Positions 32,052-43,261 of a DNA stretch of 43,317 nucleotides are shown piece by piece; position 1 is the first letter of the stretch; each line of letters opens with the position of its first letter. The stretch spans positions 1 through 43,317 of the forward strand of contig JAQTOP010000020.1 in assembly GCA_028713285.1 (NCBI GenBank). The letters are read 5' to 3'. Below the pieces are notes generated by a model that was not told the origin of the DNA, ran no database searches, and saw only the letters and a list, made by a program, of their open reading frames with translations. This stretch comes from Terrimicrobiaceae bacterium (lineage in GTDB: Bacteria; Verrucomicrobiota; Verrucomicrobiia; Chthoniobacterales; JAATET01). The translations under genes were made by a program, and so were the position numbers.

Positions 32052-34663
32052 AGGCGAAGGCGGCGTGGCTGGGCTGCGTGCTGCTTGCGCTGGCCACTAT
32101 CGGGAGCCGGGCAGGCGAGGAGCGGTTCACGTCGCTGGCGCGAGATTCCACCGGAAAAATTTGGGCCATCCCTGCCGGAGGCACGACGCTTGCCTTCCTC
32201 GATTCGACGGGACAATGGATCCGATCAAGCGCGCCGAGCGGACTCGCGGATGTGCGCGCAGTGAAATTGCAGACGCTTGCCGACGGAGCTGTGGCTTGCC
32301 TTTGGTCCGCATACCAAGCGGAGGGAAAGAACGCAGTAACGCTTCATCGAGGCAGCCAATCGGAGCTGTGGGCGTCTTTCGCCGCTCCCGCTCCTTCCTC
32401 GCCAGGGCTGCTCGGCTGCGCGAATGGCACGTTGGTGGTAACCGGGCAGGGGAACACGGTTGTGAGTCTGCGCAAGGGGGAACAGATCGCTTCTGTCCTG
32501 AAGTTGCCGGACGCTCTCTTCATTCGCCCCGCAACTTCCGGAGCGGATGAACATTCGAGAAGTTACGCCTCGGTGCGGGCGCTGGAGGATACGAAGCACA
32601 GGATTTGGCTCTGGTCATACGCGCTCGACGCGGGATCGGCATGGCGTTTGAAAGGTCTGGTTCAACTCGAAGGAAACACCTTCCGAGTGCAGGAGATCGA
32701 CGGTCTGGTTGCGGATGCACGATTTTCCGCGGTGACAGTCGTCGGTGCGCGGAGCTGGCTACTGCCGGTTGTCGGGAAGGGGTTGTATCGTTTGGACCCG
32801 CGGTCGTTTTCAACGGCAGAAGTGACTCCTCCGGACGGAGACAGTTTTCACTACATCGAAAACATTTTTTCGGCAGGACGGGACTGGTATGTTCTCAGTT
32901 GCCCACCACCGACAACCTACGATTCCGTGGATCCTGGCGGGCCTCGGGTCGCCGGCCGGGTGCAAATCAGCATGTCTTTGCACTACGACCCATCCCAATC
33001 CACCGGGGTGCTATGGCGGAAGGTTTCGAAGGGTTGGGAGCGGGTGATTTCCGGAGTGGATTATACCCCGCGCTTCGGATGGATCGAGCGTCCCGTGCTC
33101 GAAAAGAATGGCGTCCTGTTGATCGGGAGCAATGGCCGGGGTCCTCTGCGCGTTGATCCAGATTCCCGCCATCCGGTAATCCCTTTCAACTGGACCCAGA
33201 ACTTTCCTCTTCGGGATGCCGTGGCGATTTTTCCCTTCGGAACAGGAAGCTACGTTATTCTCGCCTCTGACGGATCGACGGCATCCAGTTCACTCAGGCC
33301 GGTTTTTTCCGATTTCCCGGCCGGATCATCCGCTCCGTTTCGCGCGCTGAGCCGGCTCCTTTGCGACCAGTCTGGTGAAGTATGGGGATTCGGTCCTGGT
33401 GGTGCTTTCGGACGATGGAAAGATGGAGAGATAGTTGAAGAATCCAGGCCCGGTGCCCCTGCGGGGTTTGTTTACACCTTCGAATTCGTCGAGGATGACA
33501 AGAATCACGGCTGGCTCATGGCACCGAATCGGGGGCCGCTGGCGGTGTGCGATTTTTCCACAGGGACCTGGCAGACCTATCAGTCTCTTCGCGAGGCCTT
33601 GGTTGCGCAGCTCCCTGGCGGCGTGAGTCTTTCCGTGCCGGCGAATCCGTTTTTCGAGCCGGTGTATTCAACCGATCATCGAATCGCGTATTTCGATCTA
33701 TTTGGCGGATTGTCCTATTTTGACGGAACTGGATGGAGGTCCTGGACGGTGCCGCAAATTGGTGAAAGCGACTCGACTGTGAGCGGATCACCGTTTTTCG
33801 ACCGGGAAAACCGGCTTTGCATGCCTCTTGACGGGAAAATCTATCAATGGTCCGGGAAGAACGGATGGCAGAATTTTGAACGACCGGCCGAGGTTCCTCC
33901 CACAACTGTTCCCTGGGATGGCGCCATTGATCTCCCCCTTGATTTTCCGGTCTCTCATCCGCTCTCGGTTGCACGGGACCGTTTCGGGGTGTTCTGGTTC
34001 ACATCGGGTGAGGATACTTTATTCAAAGCGGTGGCCGGTAAATGCGTGCCGATGTTCCGCGTAAATCAACCGAATCCTCTCCGCTACCAACCGAAGTTCA
34101 ACACGGTCATCGTGGACCGCTGGGGTAACGCTTTCCTTGGAAAGGAAGGATTCTCACTCGGTGGACGCGATTACGTATTCATCAAGAGCGCAGTTCCATT
34201 GCCGGATACGAAGGTGGAATACGTCTCGGTGAATGGGGATCAGGCAGAGATTTCCGTCGGCATGGAAGGGAAGGCTGGCGGGGATATCGTCTATTCCTGG
34301 CGCATCGACGGAGGCCCGTGGAGTGCCGCCTCCGCGGACACCAGAGTTCATTTAGACTCGTTGAGTGGTGGGCAGCACGTCTTTGAGGCGCGGGCGTTCA
34401 ATGCCGAACTGTCACCGGATCAAACACCCGCCCGGACATCGTTCTTCGTTGCGATAAGCGATGCCACGCGACTGGAAGCGCTCGTTGCGGTCCTCGGTCA
34501 TGGCGATACGGAGGAGAGGGAGAAAGCGGCGGCGCAGCTACGGTCGTTCGGTCCCGCCGCCTTGCCTGCGCTGCGAAGATTACGGGAGAGTGCGCCGCCG
34601 GATTCGGTGTGGTGGATCGATGCGGTAATCCAGTCGATCGAAGAAGCAAAGGACCGCAAGTAA
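32045..34663 (+). CDS. Large secreted beta-propeller protein with HEAT-like tail
   Basis: The 872-residue product has a signal peptide (AAWLGCVLLALATIGSRA) followed by repeats of the kind found in two-component sensor propellers: FTSLARDSTGKIWAI, YASVRALEDTKHRIWLW, LLCDQSGEVWGFG, LSVARDRFGVFWFTSG, FNTVIVDRWGNAFLG. A beta-sandwich segment like the Y_Y_Y domain follows (YSWRIDGGPWSAAS, GQHVFEARAFN). The last 60 residues (LVAVLGHGDTEEREKAAAQL and on) look like one HEAT repeat. No kinase or membrane helix follows, so it is a free-standing propeller. Base composition is lower in GC than flanking genes: 25 of 60 bases at 33661-33720 are G or C against 37 of 60 at 35281-35340. Confidence 0.75.
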   Translation: MVEAKAAWLGCVLLALATIGSRAGEERFTSLARDSTGKIWAIPAGGTTLAFLDSTGQWIRSSAPSGLADVRAVKLQTLADGAVACLWSAYQAEGKNAVTLHRGSQSELWASFAAPAPSSPGLLGCANGTLVVTGQGNTVVSLRKGEQIASVLKLPDALFIRPATSGADEHSRSYASVRALEDTKHRIWLWSYALDAGSAWRLKGLVQLEGNTFRVQEIDGLVADARFSAVTVVGARSWLLPVVGKGLYRLDPRSFSTAEVTPPDGDSFHYIENIFSAGRDWYVLSCPPPTTYDSVDPGGPRVAGRVQISMSLHYDPSQSTGVLWRKVSKGWERVISGVDYTPRFGWIERPVLEKNGVLLIGSNGRGPLRVDPDSRHPVIPFNWTQNFPLRDAVAIFPFGTGSYVILASDGSTASSSLRPVFSDFPAGSSAPFRALSRLLCDQSGEVWGFGPGGAFGRWKDGEIVEESRPGAPAGFVYTFEFVEDDKNHGWLMAPNRGPLAVCDFSTGTWQTYQSLREALVAQLPGGVSLSVPANPFFEPVYSTDHRIAYFDLFGGLSYFDGTGWRSWTVPQIGESDSTVSGSPFFDRENRLCMPLDGKIYQWSGKNGWQNFERPAEVPPTTVPWDGAIDLPLDFPVSHPLSVARDRFGVFWFTSGEDTLFKAVAGKCVPMFRVNQPNPLRYQPKFNTVIVDRWGNAFLGKEGFSLGGRDYVFIKSAVPLPDTKVEYVSVNGDQAEISVGMEGKAGGDIVYSWRIDGGPWSAASADTRVHLDSLSGGQHVFEARAFNAELSPDQTPARTSFFVAISDATRLEALVAVLGHGDTEEREKAAAQLRSFGPAALPALRRLRESAPPDSVWWIDAVIQSIEEAKDRK

Positions 34664-34777
34664 GTCCGGCGGATTCAGACGGCGACAGTGGAGCGGATGC
34701 AGAGTCAGCCGCACGGCGAAATTTTTCCCATTGCGCAGTGGATTTCCCGCGCGCCGTTGCATTAACTGGCGCGCTCA

Positions 34778-36721
34778 ATGTCTGACTTCGGCACGGCTGA
34801 CGCGATCGCCCTCTACAATGTGGACCGCTGGGGGGGCGGCTATTTCACGGTGAACGCCGCCGGCAACATCGCCGTGCGTCCGAATACGCGCGCCAGCGAG
34901 GAGATCGATCTCATGGAACTCGTCGCCGAGGCCCGGTCGCGCGGGCTGGCATTCCCGATGGTGATTCGCTTTCAGGATTTGCTGCGGCACCGCGTCGAGA
35001 CGATCAATCAGGCCTTCGCCGAGGCGATCGCCGAGCTGAACTACGGCGGCGTCTATCGCGGCGTGTTTCCGATCAAGGTGAACCAGCTCCGCGAGGTCGT
35101 GGAGGAGATCCTCGACGCGGGCCAGCGATTTCATTTCGGCATCGAGGCCGGCAGCAAGCCCGAGCTGATGGCCGCGCTCGCGGTGCATGCCGACCCGGAC
35201 AGCCTCATCATTTGCAACGGCTACAAGGACACCGAGTTCATCCGCATGGCGCTGCTTGGCCGCAAGCTGGGCAAGACGGTCGTCCTCGTCGTCGAGAAGA
35301 TCGAGGAGCTCTCGCACATCCTGCGCGTGGCCAGGAACATGGGCGTCGAGCCCTTCATCGGCCTGCGCGTGCGCCTGCTCTCGAAGGGCGCGGGCAAATG
35401 GGCGACGAGCGGCGGCGAGAACGCGAAGTTCGGCCTCGCCACGGCGGAGCTCGTCGAGGCGAGCGAGATGTTGCACGCGGCGGGCCTGGCCGATTCGCTG
35501 AAGCTGCTGCATTTCCACGTGGGTTCGCAGGTGCCCGACATCGGCACCATCAAGCGCGCCACCCGCGAGGCCGCGCGGTTTTATGCGAAGCTCAAAAAAA
35601 TGGGTCACGCACTCGGCTATCTCGACGTGGGCGGCGGCCTCGGCGTGGACTACGACGGCTCGCGGACGACCTTCGACAGCTCGACGAACTACTCGCTCGA
35701 CGAATACGCGCGCGACATCGTTTACAGCATCGCCGAGATTTGCGATGCCGAGAAGGTGCCGCACCCGACCATCGTGAGCGAGGGCGGGCGCGCCATCGTC
35801 GCGCACCATTCCGTGCTGGTGGTCGAGGCGTTCGGCTCCATCGAAAAAAGCCGGGAGGGCAAGTCCGTGCTCGCGAATGGCGACGACCCGAAGCCGGTCC
35901 ACGAGATGATCGAGGTTCGCGAAAATCTCGGCAGCAAGAACCGGCTCGAGAACCTGCACGACGCGCAGGAAATCCGCGAGCGGGCGCAGGGGATGTTCGA
36001 TCTCGGGCTGCTCGACCTGCCCGCCAAGGCCAAGGTCGAGACGATCTACTGGGAGATCGCCGGCAAGATCGTCGAGATGTTTCGCGGCATGCGCTACGTG
36101 CCCGAGGAGGTCAAGGAAATGGAAATCGCGCTCGGCGACCAGTTTCTCTGCAACTTCTCGGTCTTCCAGTCCCTGCTCGATCATTGGGCGCTCGGCCAGC
36201 TCTTCCCGGTGATGCCGATCCACCGCCTCAATGAAATGCCCGACCGCAACGCCACGCTCGTGGACATCACGTGCGACTCCGACGGCAAGGTGAGCAAATT
36301 TGTCGATCTCCAGGACGTGAAGGAAACCCTTCCGCTTCACCGCTGGGTGCCCGGCCATCCGTATTATGTGGGATTCTTCCTCACCGGCGCCTACCAGGAC
36401 ATCATGGGCGACCTGCACAATCTCTTCGGGCGCGTGAACGAGATGCACGTCTTCCTCGATGAGGACGAGGAGAGCGGCTACTACGTCGAGGAGGTGCTCC
36501 CCGGCAGCACCATCGGCCAGGTCCTCTCGCTCACGCAATGGGACACGAACGAACTCGCGCGCCGCATGAAAAGCCAGACCGACGCCGCCATCAAAGGCGA
36601 CCGCCTCAAGCCGAAGGAGGGCATGCGCCTGCTCGACGATTACGAGCGCGCGCTCACCGGCTACACCTATCTCAACTTCGACGACCAGGCCGCGGATGCG
36701 GCGCAGGACCGGCAGCCATGA
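34778..36721 (+). CDS. speA: Biosynthetic arginine decarboxylase
   Basis: SpeA converts arginine to agmatine, the first step of the agmatine route to polyamines, in the cytoplasm using PLP. The 647-residue length is normal. PLP-binding Lys100 lies in VFPIKVNQ, the HFHVGSQ and YLDVGGGLGVDYDG segments of the alanine racemase-like barrel are intact, SEGGRA follows, and the second-subunit Cys499 is in VDITCDSDG. The stop overlaps the gcvT start (ATGA), an unusual link between polyamine synthesis and glycine cleavage. A 114-base gap precedes it with no clear promoter. Confidence 0.97.
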   Translation: MSDFGTADAIALYNVDRWGGGYFTVNAAGNIAVRPNTRASEEIDLMELVAEARSRGLAFPMVIRFQDLLRHRVETINQAFAEAIAELNYGGVYRGVFPIKVNQLREVVEEILDAGQRFHFGIEAGSKPELMAALAVHADPDSLIICNGYKDTEFIRMALLGRKLGKTVVLVVEKIEELSHILRVARNMGVEPFIGLRVRLLSKGAGKWATSGGENAKFGLATAELVEASEMLHAAGLADSLKLLHFHVGSQVPDIGTIKRATREAARFYAKLKKMGHALGYLDVGGGLGVDYDGSRTTFDSSTNYSLDEYARDIVYSIAEICDAEKVPHPTIVSEGGRAIVAHHSVLVVEAFGSIEKSREGKSVLANGDDPKPVHEMIEVRENLGSKNRLENLHDAQEIRERAQGMFDLGLLDLPAKAKVETIYWEIAGKIVEMFRGMRYVPEEVKEMEIALGDQFLCNFSVFQSLLDHWALGQLFPVMPIHRLNEMPDRNATLVDITCDSDGKVSKFVDLQDVKETLPLHRWVPGHPYYVGFFLTGAYQDIMGDLHNLFGRVNEMHVFLDEDEESGYYVEEVLPGSTIGQVLSLTQWDTNELARRMKSQTDAAIKGDRLKPKEGMRLLDDYERALTGYTYLNFDDQAADAAQDRQP

Positions 36722-37791
36722 GCAGCCGCACCGCGCTCTACGACCGCCACGTCGCCCTGGGCGGCCGCATGGTGGATTTTGCCGGCTGGGAAATGCCGGT
36801 GCAATACACGGGCATCCTCGACGAACACCGCGCCGTGCGCGAGGCGGCCGGTATGTTCGACATCTCGCACATGGGCGAGTTTTTCGTGAGCGGCGCCGCC
36901 TCGACCGCGTGGCTCGACGGCCTGCTGACGAATCACGTCGCGAAACTCGCTGTCGGCGAGGCGCAATACACGCTCCTCCTCAACGAGCGGGGCGGCGTCA
37001 TCGACGACCTCATCGTTTATCGCCTCGGCGACGGGGAATACCTGCTCGTCGTGAATGCCGCGAAGATCGCCGAGGACGCCGCATGGCTGCGCGCGCACGC
37101 CGTCGAGGGCGTGACGTTCATCGACCGCAGCGGCGAATTTTCCGCCATTGCCGTGCAGGGTCCCGTCGCGCGCGGAATCTTCCAGACGGTCTTCGAGGAG
37201 GCGCTTTCGGCGGAGCACAATCGCGTCGCGGAAATCCGATTTGGCAACGAGGAGGGCTTCGCCGTCACCACGGGCTACACGGGCGAGGACGGCTTCGAGG
37301 CCGTGATCCCGAACGCCGCGGCCGGCGCGCTGTGGGACGCGCTCGCCGCAGCCGGCGCGAAGCCCTGCGGCCTCGGCGCGCGCGACACGCTGCGCCTCGA
37401 AATGGGCTATCCGCTCAACGGTTCCGACCTCGCCCCCGACCGCACGCCGCTCGAGGCCGGGCTGGGATTCTTCGTCGATTTCACGAAGGGCGAATTCATC
37501 GGCAGATCCGCGCTTGCGGCGCAGAAGGAGGCGGGATTGCCCGCCCGGCTCGCGGCCCTCGCCGTGACGGAAAAATCTCCGCCGATGCGCTCGCACTATC
37601 CGGTCTGGGCGAACGGCGGGCTGGTCTCGGAGACGTGCAGCGGAGCGCTCTCGCCGACGCTCGGCCACGGCATCGCGATGGCCTACCTGCCCGCCGCACT
37701 CGCGAAGCCGGGGCAGGCGGTGGAAATTGAAGTGCGCGGCCGCCGCTACAAAGCTAGCGTCGTGAAGAAGCCCTTTCTCAAGCGCGATTGA
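36718..37791 (+). CDS. gcvT: Glycine cleavage system T protein (aminomethyltransferase)
   Basis: GcvT transfers the methylene group from the aminomethyl-lipoyl H protein to tetrahydrofolate and releases ammonia. The 357-residue product begins [20 protein letters not shown] and includes [20 protein letters not shown], the folate-domain YTGEDGFE and [15 protein letters not shown], all highly conserved in GcvT. The ATG overlaps the speA stop by four bases; gcvH follows after 6 bases. Confidence 0.97.
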   Translation: MSSRTALYDRHVALGGRMVDFAGWEMPVQYTGILDEHRAVREAAGMFDISHMGEFFVSGAASTAWLDGLLTNHVAKLAVGEAQYTLLLNERGGVIDDLIVYRLGDGEYLLVVNAAKIAEDAAWLRAHAVEGVTFIDRSGEFSAIAVQGPVARGIFQTVFEEALSAEHNRVAEIRFGNEEGFAVTTGYTGEDGFEAVIPNAAAGALWDALAAAGAKPCGLGARDTLRLEMGYPLNGSDLAPDRTPLEAGLGFFVDFTKGEFIGRSALAAQKEAGLPARLAALAVTEKSPPMRSHYPVWANGGLVSETCSGALSPTLGHGIAMAYLPAALAKPGQAVEIEVRGRRYKASVVKKPFLKRD

Positions 37792-37797
37792 TTTTTT

Positions 37798-38174
37798 ATG
37801 AACGTTCCAGACGACCTCAAATACGCCGAATCCCACGAATGGATCCGGGTGAACGACGGAATCGGCACGGTCGGAATCACCGACCATGCCCAGGCGGAGT
37901 TGACGGACATCGTCTTCGTCGAGCCGCCAAAGTTGGGAGTGACTTTCGCCGCGAAGAACGCGGTCGCCGTCGTCGAGTCCGTGAAGGCGGCGAGCGATAT
38001 CTACACGCCCGTTTCCGGCGAAATCGTCGAGGTGAACCCCGCGCTGGATTCCGACCCCGCCTTGTTGAATACGGACCCCTTCGCCGCCGGCTGGATTTTC
38101 AAGATCAAGCTCTCCGATCCCGCCGAACTCGACTCGCTCAAGACGCCCGACGCCTACCGCGCGCAGATCGCAGG

Positions 38175-38178
<4 letters not shown>
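37798..38178 (+). CDS. gcvH: Glycine cleavage system H protein
   Basis: GcvH is the lipoyl carrier that shuttles the aminomethyl intermediate between GcvP, GcvT and the L protein. The 126-residue product has the typical start ([10 protein letters not shown]), the [19 protein letters not shown] segment and the lipoyl-lysine motif [12 protein letters not shown] with Lys63. Length is normal. It overlaps gcvP by four bases (ATGA). Confidence 0.98.
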
Positions 38179-41036
<2,858 letters not shown>

Positions 41037-41081
41037 CCGCTTCGGCCGGATGGCTGGCGTTACCGATCGAAGTTATACCAA

Positions 41082-41100
41082 GTCCAGTTAAGAACTGGAC
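41082..41100 (+). terminator. Hairpin after gcvP
   Basis: A perfect 8-base stem (GTCCAGTT / AACTGGAC) with loop AAG lies 45 bases after the gcvP stop. It lacks a strong T tract afterwards, so a factor-independent terminator is plausible but not certain. The rest of the 190-base gap to the integrase end holds GC-rich, C-tract sequence and no gene. Confidence 0.4.
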
Positions 41101-41226
41101 AGTTGCGGGGTAGGGGCGTCGCGCTGCGGCGCCCAGGTCGTCCAGATGGGGCTGGGCCCCCCCACCCGGCGACGACCCGGCCGTTCCCTGCTCAAGGATC
41201 GTCCACATTTGAACTGGAAACGGTAT

Positions 41227-42199
41227 TCACTCTTCACATATCGCGAGCCGGTCCAGCGGGCTGGGCACCCCTGCTACGGAAGGCGCGAGATAACGCATCG
41301 TCGTATCCAGATGCGCGTGACCGAGGAGCTCCTGCAAATCCCGCGCCGCCGCACCGGCTGCATGCGCATGCGTGGCGTAGCAATGCCGCAGCACGCGAGG
41401 GGTGATCTGCCCCGCGAGGCCCACCCTGCCTGCCGCCGCGCGCACCGCCCGCTGCACGTTCACCTCGTGCATCCTCCAGCGCACCTTTTCGCCCGTGCGG
41501 GGATGCTTCGAGGGCTGGTGCGCCGGGAAGACCCAGGCCCAGCCTTCGGTGAGGGCCAGCCGCGGCGATTTCTTTTGGAGCAATCCGGGCATCGCCACCG
41601 GCAATCCCGCCGCCGCATCTCCCCGCCACACGGCGCGCGCCATCCGCAACTGCGCGGACAACTCCTCGACCAGCGAAACCGGCGCCTCCACCACGCGATC
41701 CTTCGCCCCCTTCGCCCCGCGAATTATCAGCCGCCTCGCGGCGAGATCCACATCCTTGATTCGCAATTCCAGCGGCTCCGTCACCCGCAGGCCGCAGCCG
41801 TAGAGAAATCGCACGATCAACCGCGTCGGATAGCCCCCGCAATCCGCGACCGCCCCCAGCAACGCCGCGGTCTCCTCCAGCCCCAACGCCGTCCGCACCT
41901 GCGCCGGCCGTCGCGCCCTCGCGGCGTCGATCTCACCCAATGGAGTCCCCAGAACGACCCGATAAAAAAAACGCGAGGGCATTCAGCGCCTGATTTTGCG
42001 TGCTGGCAGCCACTCCACGGCGCGCCTCGTCCCTGAGAAATCGCTTCATTTTCTGTTCCGACGTCCAGTTATCCGGATACTCGCGCACGGCCTGCATATA
42101 CGACCGAAGCCAGAGGCAATACGCCTTCTCCGTGGCAGGCGCCAGATGCCGCAGGCGCACCGCCCCCTTCAGCTTCTCCACTGATTCAGAAATTGTCAT
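41227..42199 (-). pseudogene. intI: Integron integrase (tyrosine recombinase), frameshifted
   Basis: Integron integrases insert and excise cassettes at attI and attC. The N-terminal part (from ATG 42199: LRHLAPATEKAYCLWLRSY ... STQNQALNALAFF) and the C-terminal part (FFYRVVLGTPLGEID ... GVPSPLDRL) are both typical of IntI, including the IntI-specific insert (EGWAWVFPAHQPSKHPRTG). They are in different frames: the 8-T run at 41964-41971 (minus strand) needs 7 T to join them, giving 323 residues, a normal IntI length. Box I Arg (YGCGLRVTE) and nucleophile Tyr (TTMRYLAP, codon at 41290-41292) are present. The His of the usual HTLRH box is Arg (PRVLRH, codon 41395-41397). The gene is probably inactive unless slippage restores the frame. 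Confidence 0.88.
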
Positions 42200-42289
42200 T
42201 GACCGGCATCTACCCCATCGCCTATCTGGTTTGCAACACATCAATATGCGTCCCAACATTTCCCCAGTCGCATACTCAACATGTTAGGC
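42200..42289 (+). other. Candidate attI region with GTTAGGC core
   Basis: Immediately upstream of the integrase start, in the position of attI in integrons, the sequence contains ACTCAAC (42274-42280, an RYYYAAC box) and GTTAGGC (42283-42289, a GTTRRRY box) facing each other and separated by AT. That is the layout of an integrase simple site; cassettes join at the G/TT of the second box. The region probably also carries the integrase promoter, which I could not define. Confidence 0.65.
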
Positions 42290-42309
42290 CTTTTCCCGCG
42301 CAACCCCTT

Positions 42310-42945
42310 ATGCCAAAGAAAACTACATTAGCGACGACACCACCGGACAACGATCCACTTAGCAAGCTGTATAACGCGATCGAGAGCTTCATTTCAGCTG
42401 TACCCAGCACTGATGAGCACAAGAGCAAAGACCCGGTCGCTCGTGCTCGCCACATCAGCAACTCGGCCGCCGCGAAAGCAGCGCTCGTCTCCGGGGGTCT
42501 CGCTCTGCCGCCCGGTCCCCTAGGTTTAGCTACCATTCTACCGGATTTGATCGCGATATATAAGATTCAGGCGCAGATGGTCGCTGACATTGCAGGAGTC
42601 TTTGGCAAGACTGCATCTCTTACACCGGAGCAGATGCTTTACTGTCTCTTCAAGCACGCCGCGGCACAGCTCGTCCGTGATTTAGTTACCCGCGTTGGCG
42701 AGCGTGTTCTTGTCCGCCGCGTCTCCCTGCGAGTTATGCAACGCATTATTCAGAAGATCGCTGGCAGGGTGACGCAGCGCGTCATCGGTAAGGCGATTTC
42801 ACGTTGGTTACCGATTATTGGCCCTCTCGCGGTCGGCGGCTATGCCTATTACGACACGGCTCAGGTCGGCAAGACGGCCACCGAGTTATTTCAGCAAGAG
42901 ATCAAGGTAGAAGCGCGCCAGGCGAGAAAGAAGCGTAAGGCCTAA
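42310..42945 (+). CDS. Cassette-encoded EcsC-like protein
   Basis: The 211-residue product begins MPKKTTLATTPPDNDPLSKL. The core ALPPGPLGLATILPDLIAIYKIQAQMVADIAG is characteristic of the EcsC family, helical proteins of unclear role associated with membranes, often found in mobile or accessory contexts. Residues 110-170 are very Arg/Val-rich (LVTRVGERVLVRRVSLRVMQ) and the tail is basic (ARQARKKRKA). The start at 42310 lies 21 bases after the cassette boundary; an upstream extension would run across attI. Its stop TAA is part of the GCCTAAC half-site, a common economy in cassettes. Function unknown. Confidence 0.72.
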   Translation: MPKKTTLATTPPDNDPLSKLYNAIESFISAVPSTDEHKSKDPVARARHISNSAAAKAALVSGGLALPPGPLGLATILPDLIAIYKIQAQMVADIAGVFGKTASLTPEQMLYCLFKHAAAQLVRDLVTRVGERVLVRRVSLRVMQRIIQKIAGRVTQRVIGKAISRWLPIIGPLAVGGYAYYDTAQVGKTATELFQQEIKVEARQARKKRKA

Positions 42946-42946
42946 C
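42940..42946 (+). repeat. attC half-site (RYYYAAC, reads GCCTAAC)
   Basis: GCCTAAC is the inverse complement of GTTAGGC at 42283-42289. It overlaps the stop of the cassette gene. The matching inner boxes and a nearby GTTRRRY are not visible in the following 140 bases, so a complete attC is not shown; the nearest candidate, GTTGGGC, lies at 43187-43193, giving an unusually long 254-base span. Confidence 0.5.
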
Positions 42947-43261
42947 CCCTATGAAGGATGTCAAGTGGGGTGGTGAGTTTTGGCAAGTTTAAGTTACGTG
43001 GTATTTGAAGGTTGAAGATGGATGGAACGCTTCCGCTTCGGTGAGATGGGCAGGATGTTTCACCTGTTTTAAACTCCTATCCGTGCTTCTGTCGGGCAGA
43101 GCACAATGTGACGTATGAAGTCGGGTGAAGCGGAACGTGGGCGCGGCTTAATCCATAGCGACGAACATCTCGGGGTGAGAGTTCCGGTTGGGCTGCAAGC
43201 ACGCGCCACGTTGCCAAAGGGATGAAAGAGGGCTTTTCGGGTGGTGGGTTCTCCTTGGGTT
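42947..43261. other. Non-coding stretch at the array edge
   Basis: This 315-base stretch has no convincing gene on either strand. It includes the only later GTTRRRY box (GTTGGGC, 43187-43193). It may be a long or decayed attC, the remnant of another cassette, or the end of another mobile element. Confidence 0.35.

Larger units (their letters stand above)
42284..42946 (+). mobile_element. Integron gene cassette (right end not resolved)
   Basis: The cassette begins at TTAGGC after the attI crossover G and contains one promoterless gene in the direction away from the integrase. Its other boundary starts with GCCTAAC at 42940-42946, the exact inverse complement of GTTAGGC at the left boundary, as required for the ends of a circularised cassette. 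The base composition is lower than in the chromosome proper (30 of 60 G+C at 42541-42600). The true right end, a GTTRRRY box, is not clearly found; the end given is the last base of the half-site. Confidence 0.6.

Noticed and set aside
41082-41100. The hairpin after gcvP as an attC site on the other side of the integrase
   Set aside because: It lacks RYYYAAC and GTTRRRY boxes and is only 19 bases long. A terminator is the simpler reading.
42960-43200. An insertion-sequence end after the cassette
   Set aside because: The stretch beginning TGTCAAG looks a little like a transposon tip, but no matching inverted end, target duplication or transposase could be found in the window.
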